A DNA stretch of 20,991 nucleotides from Planctomycetales bacterium (GTDB taxonomy: Bacteria > Planctomycetota > Phycisphaerae > SM23-33). The translations under genes were made by a program, and so were the position numbers. The stretch spans positions 1-20,991 of the forward strand of contig DAOVLS010000004.1 of NCBI GenBank assembly GCA_030631125.1, in the 5' to 3' direction. The notes under the pieces are model-generated. The model saw only the letters and a program-made list of their open reading frames with translations. It had not been told where the DNA came from and did not search any database. Below, one piece after another: positions 19,220 through 20,991 of this stretch; the first letter of the stretch is position 1; each line of letters opens with the position of its first letter.

Positions 19220-20598
19220 AAAAAGTGAAAGAAGATTCTGACATTCAATCTGTGCTCGACGGCGAATCGGAAGATTGTATCGTCTGCGCGGACTGTCTGT
19301 CGGTCATGGCTGATATGCCTGAATCGTGCATCGACACGATTGTCACCGATCCACCTTACGGCTTGAAATTCATGGGCAAGGACTGGGATCACGGCGTCCC
19401 CGGCGAGCATTACTGGGCCGAAGCCTTGCGGGTTGCCAAGCCCGGCGCGATGCTGTTGGCCTTTGGTGGTACGCGAACGCATCACCGGCTGATGGTTGCG
19501 ATCGAAGATGCTGGATGGGAAATCCGCGATTGCCTGATGTGGCTTTACGGGTCGGGCTTTCCGAAATCGCTGGATATATCGAAAGCGATCGACAAGGCGG
19601 CGGGGACAGAAATAGAGGTGCGAGGACACATAGGATATACGCCAGCCGACAATCCCGGGAAAGGAGTATTTCGCACAAACGAAGAGCGACAGCAGCCGGG
19701 GTGTCGTAAATCTGCTCCCGCGACTGTCCTCGCCCGGCAATGGGATGGCTGGGGCACGGCTCTGAAGCCCGCGTGGGAGCCGATAATCCTTGCGATGAAG
19801 CCGCTGGACGGCACGTTCGCCCAGAACGCCGAAACCCACGGTGTGGCTGGGCTGAATATCGACGGCGGGAGGATCGGAACGACCAAGCAAACGCCGGGGG
19901 GGAAGATGGATAGCGATGCTTCCAGTGAAATAACTTACACGGGAGGGTGGGGCGCACGCAAACCGTCTGATTCGGGAATGAATCCCAACATTGGCCGTTG
20001 GCCTGCGAATCTGATTCTTGACGAAAAGGCCGCCGCGATGCTGGATGAACAGAGTGGGGAAACGAAGTCCTCCGGCGTCATTAACCGATTCAAAGATGGC
20101 ATGAAGCCATTCGGTAGCGGTGCCGGACACCCCTACGAATCGGTTCTAGGAGTGAAGGATTCCGGAGGCGCATCCCGTTTCTTCTATTGCGCCAAGGCGA
20201 GCAGAGTGGAGCGGAACGCGGGACTCGAAAATCAAGAGCCAAAACAAATAGGCCATAATCTTTCCACCAATGCCTGTGCTCGCTGTGGTCTGCGAATTAA
20301 ACACAATGGCAGTGGCAAGGGTTGTGAATGCGGGCCGTTGCGAGAAACGATTAAATTACCAACAGCAAGCCGCAATTTTCACCCCACGGTAAAGTCCCTG
20401 GCCCTTATGGAGTACCTTTGCAAACTAACAGCCACGCCGACGGGCGGAATCGTCCTTGATCCGTTCGCCGGTTCCGGCACAACCGGAATGGCCTGCGTAA
20501 CTATGGGTCGGAAGTTTATCGGCATCGAAATCTCCGAGGAGTATTGCGAGATCATGCGGAAAAGAATCGGAAATATAAAAGGGCCCTTATTCAAATGA
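19213..20598 (+). CDS. Beta-class DNA methyltransferase (N6-adenine or N4-cytosine) with zinc-knuckle insertion
   Basis: A 461-residue protein. DPPY (46-49) is catalytic motif IV and LDPFAGSGTT (from 415) is motif I; the order IV before I marks the beta class. FHPTVKSLALMEYL precedes motif I as usual. Residues 355-373 (CARCGLRIKHNGSGKGCEC) form a Cys4 zinc knuckle set between RFFYCAKASRVERNAGLE and HPTVK, and the middle third is a long variable target-recognition region. It is the third DNA methylase of the element, separate from the 8679-11143 pair. The start is either TTG at 19213 or GTG at 19225, with no visible ribosome site. The stop overlaps the next gene by four bases (ATGA). Confidence 0.9.
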   Translation: MVKKVKEDSDIQSVLDGESEDCIVCADCLSVMADMPESCIDTIVTDPPYGLKFMGKDWDHGVPGEHYWAEALRVAKPGAMLLAFGGTRTHHRLMVAIEDAGWEIRDCLMWLYGSGFPKSLDISKAIDKAAGTEIEVRGHIGYTPADNPGKGVFRTNEERQQPGCRKSAPATVLARQWDGWGTALKPAWEPIILAMKPLDGTFAQNAETHGVAGLNIDGGRIGTTKQTPGGKMDSDASSEITYTGGWGARKPSDSGMNPNIGRWPANLILDEKAAAMLDEQSGETKSSGVINRFKDGMKPFGSGAGHPYESVLGVKDSGGASRFFYCAKASRVERNAGLENQEPKQIGHNLSTNACARCGLRIKHNGSGKGCECGPLRETIKLPTASRNFHPTVKSLALMEYLCKLTATPTGGIVLDPFAGSGTTGMACVTMGRKFIGIEISEEYCEIMRKRIGNIKGPLFK

Positions 20599-20991
20599 CC
20601 AACCAAGACAACACTGAAGATCAATTCCTGATAGACGACCTGCTCGCCGCTGACGGTTCGCCTGCCGATCCGCTGGAGACGGAGTACATGCCGGCAGACC
20701 GGACACTTCGAAAGGTCTCCGCCCGACGACGCTTCGAGCGCATCAGCCAGAAACAACATCTCGCCGAAGTAATCGGCCAGCCGCCGAGTCCGGGCGAATC
20801 GATCCACGTGGTGAGCACGGCGAAATACGACTTCTGGACGTTCGTACCGCAGATCATCGACTGGATAGGCCGGACGGAGATGCTTTATTGCTCGACGTGG
20901 ACGCTCTCGCGGCCCAACGCCGTGGAATTATTCGCCCTGGCCGACGACGGGAAGATCGGCGAGATCGCGTTCCTGACGGGCCTGTACTTCA
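20595..20991 (+). CDS. Truncated gene at the right edge, possibly PLD-like
   Basis: The frame opens with ATG at 20595 (overlapping the methylase stop) and is still open at the window end, giving 132 residues. The acidic N-terminus (MTNQDNTEDQFLIDDLL) and a basic helix (KVSARRRFERISQKQHLAEVI) are followed by FDFWTF-like strands: YDFWTFVPQIIDWIG, MLYCSTWTLSRPNAVELF and IGEIAFLTGLYF. This alternation is like the first half of a phospholipase-D-type domain seen in some phage proteins beside terminases, but the HKD motif, if any, would lie beyond the edge. Assignment is weak; the gene itself is likely real. Confidence 0.6.
   Translation, partial: MTNQDNTEDQFLIDDLLAADGSPADPLETEYMPADRTLRKVSARRRFERISQKQHLAEVIGQPPSPGESIHVVSTAKYDFWTFVPQIIDWIGRTEMLYCSTWTLSRPNAVELFALADDGKIGEIAFLTGLYF

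Noticed and set aside
18034..20130. A 698-codon open frame on the minus strand opposite the terminase and methylase.
   Set aside because: It is the mirror of two genes with complete catalytic motifs on the plus strand. GC-rich codons give long antisense frames; no motif or ribosome site is seen in it.

Overview
The window looks like the left and central part of a tailed-phage genome, most likely a prophage, from a GC-rich bacterium of the Planctomycetota type. The host call is an inference. It rests on a DUF1580-like protein (a planctomycete-enriched family), high G+C codon use, and short gene-junction microrepeats of a kind common in such genomes. No ribosomal or other housekeeping gene is present to confirm it. 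Phage identity is secure: divergent XRE repressor/Cro-like genes, a tyrosine recombinase, a terminase large subunit, an HTH replication protein, a MazG-like enzyme, an endolysin-like protein and three DNA methyltransferases, almost all in tight, overlapping, co-directional order.

Layout. Bases 97-143 hold the 3' half of a tRNA gene (minus strand, tRNA-Ala(UGC)-like) with no 5' half, as left at one end of an element integrated in a tRNA gene. If so, bases 1-96 are host flank and the element runs rightward. Bases 292-2397 are a leftward block: small membrane protein, zinc-ribbon membrane protein, staphylococcal-nuclease-like lipoprotein, then the repressor, with one small rightward gene between the last two. 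Bases 2398-2528 are the divergent control region. From 2506 to 16730 everything reads rightward: Cro-like HTH, small membrane and Cys-rich proteins, a small HTH protein, an invertebrate-type (i-type) lysozyme-like endolysin, a DUF1580-like protein, small structural or unknown proteins, an initiator-type tRNA-Met, unknown genes, a Gp37/Gp68 (DUF5131) protein, a D12-class adenine methylase overlapping a C5-cytosine methylase, two PD-(D/E)XK nuclease-like proteins around a zinc ribbon, a small membrane protein, a MazG-like pyrophosphohydrolase, a replication protein with iteron-like repeats inside its gene, two unknown genes and an integrase. After an approximately 320-bp gene-free stretch ending in an intrinsic terminator come the terminase, a third methylase with a zinc-knuckle insertion, and a truncated gene at the right edge.

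How the parts fit. The repressor/Cro pair would decide lysogeny against the lytic cycle. The HTH/iteron gene is the likely replication module. Three methylases plus nuclease-like proteins suggest DNA modification and anti-restriction. MazG suggests nucleotide-pool or alarmone control. The lysozyme would release progeny, and the terminase begins the packaging/late region.

The most notable points are: (i) an i-type lysozyme fold in a phage, with a TAATC instead of TAATG junction at its apparent start; (ii) a phage tRNA with several initiator hallmarks; (iii) iteron-like repeats and three AGTACT palindromes inside the replication gene; (iv) many unrelated families of microrepeats placed at gene junctions, one of which supplies a Shine-Dalgarno sequence at fixed spacing; (v) a terminator directly in front of the terminase gene. 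All family names are from reading motifs by eye; no database search was run.
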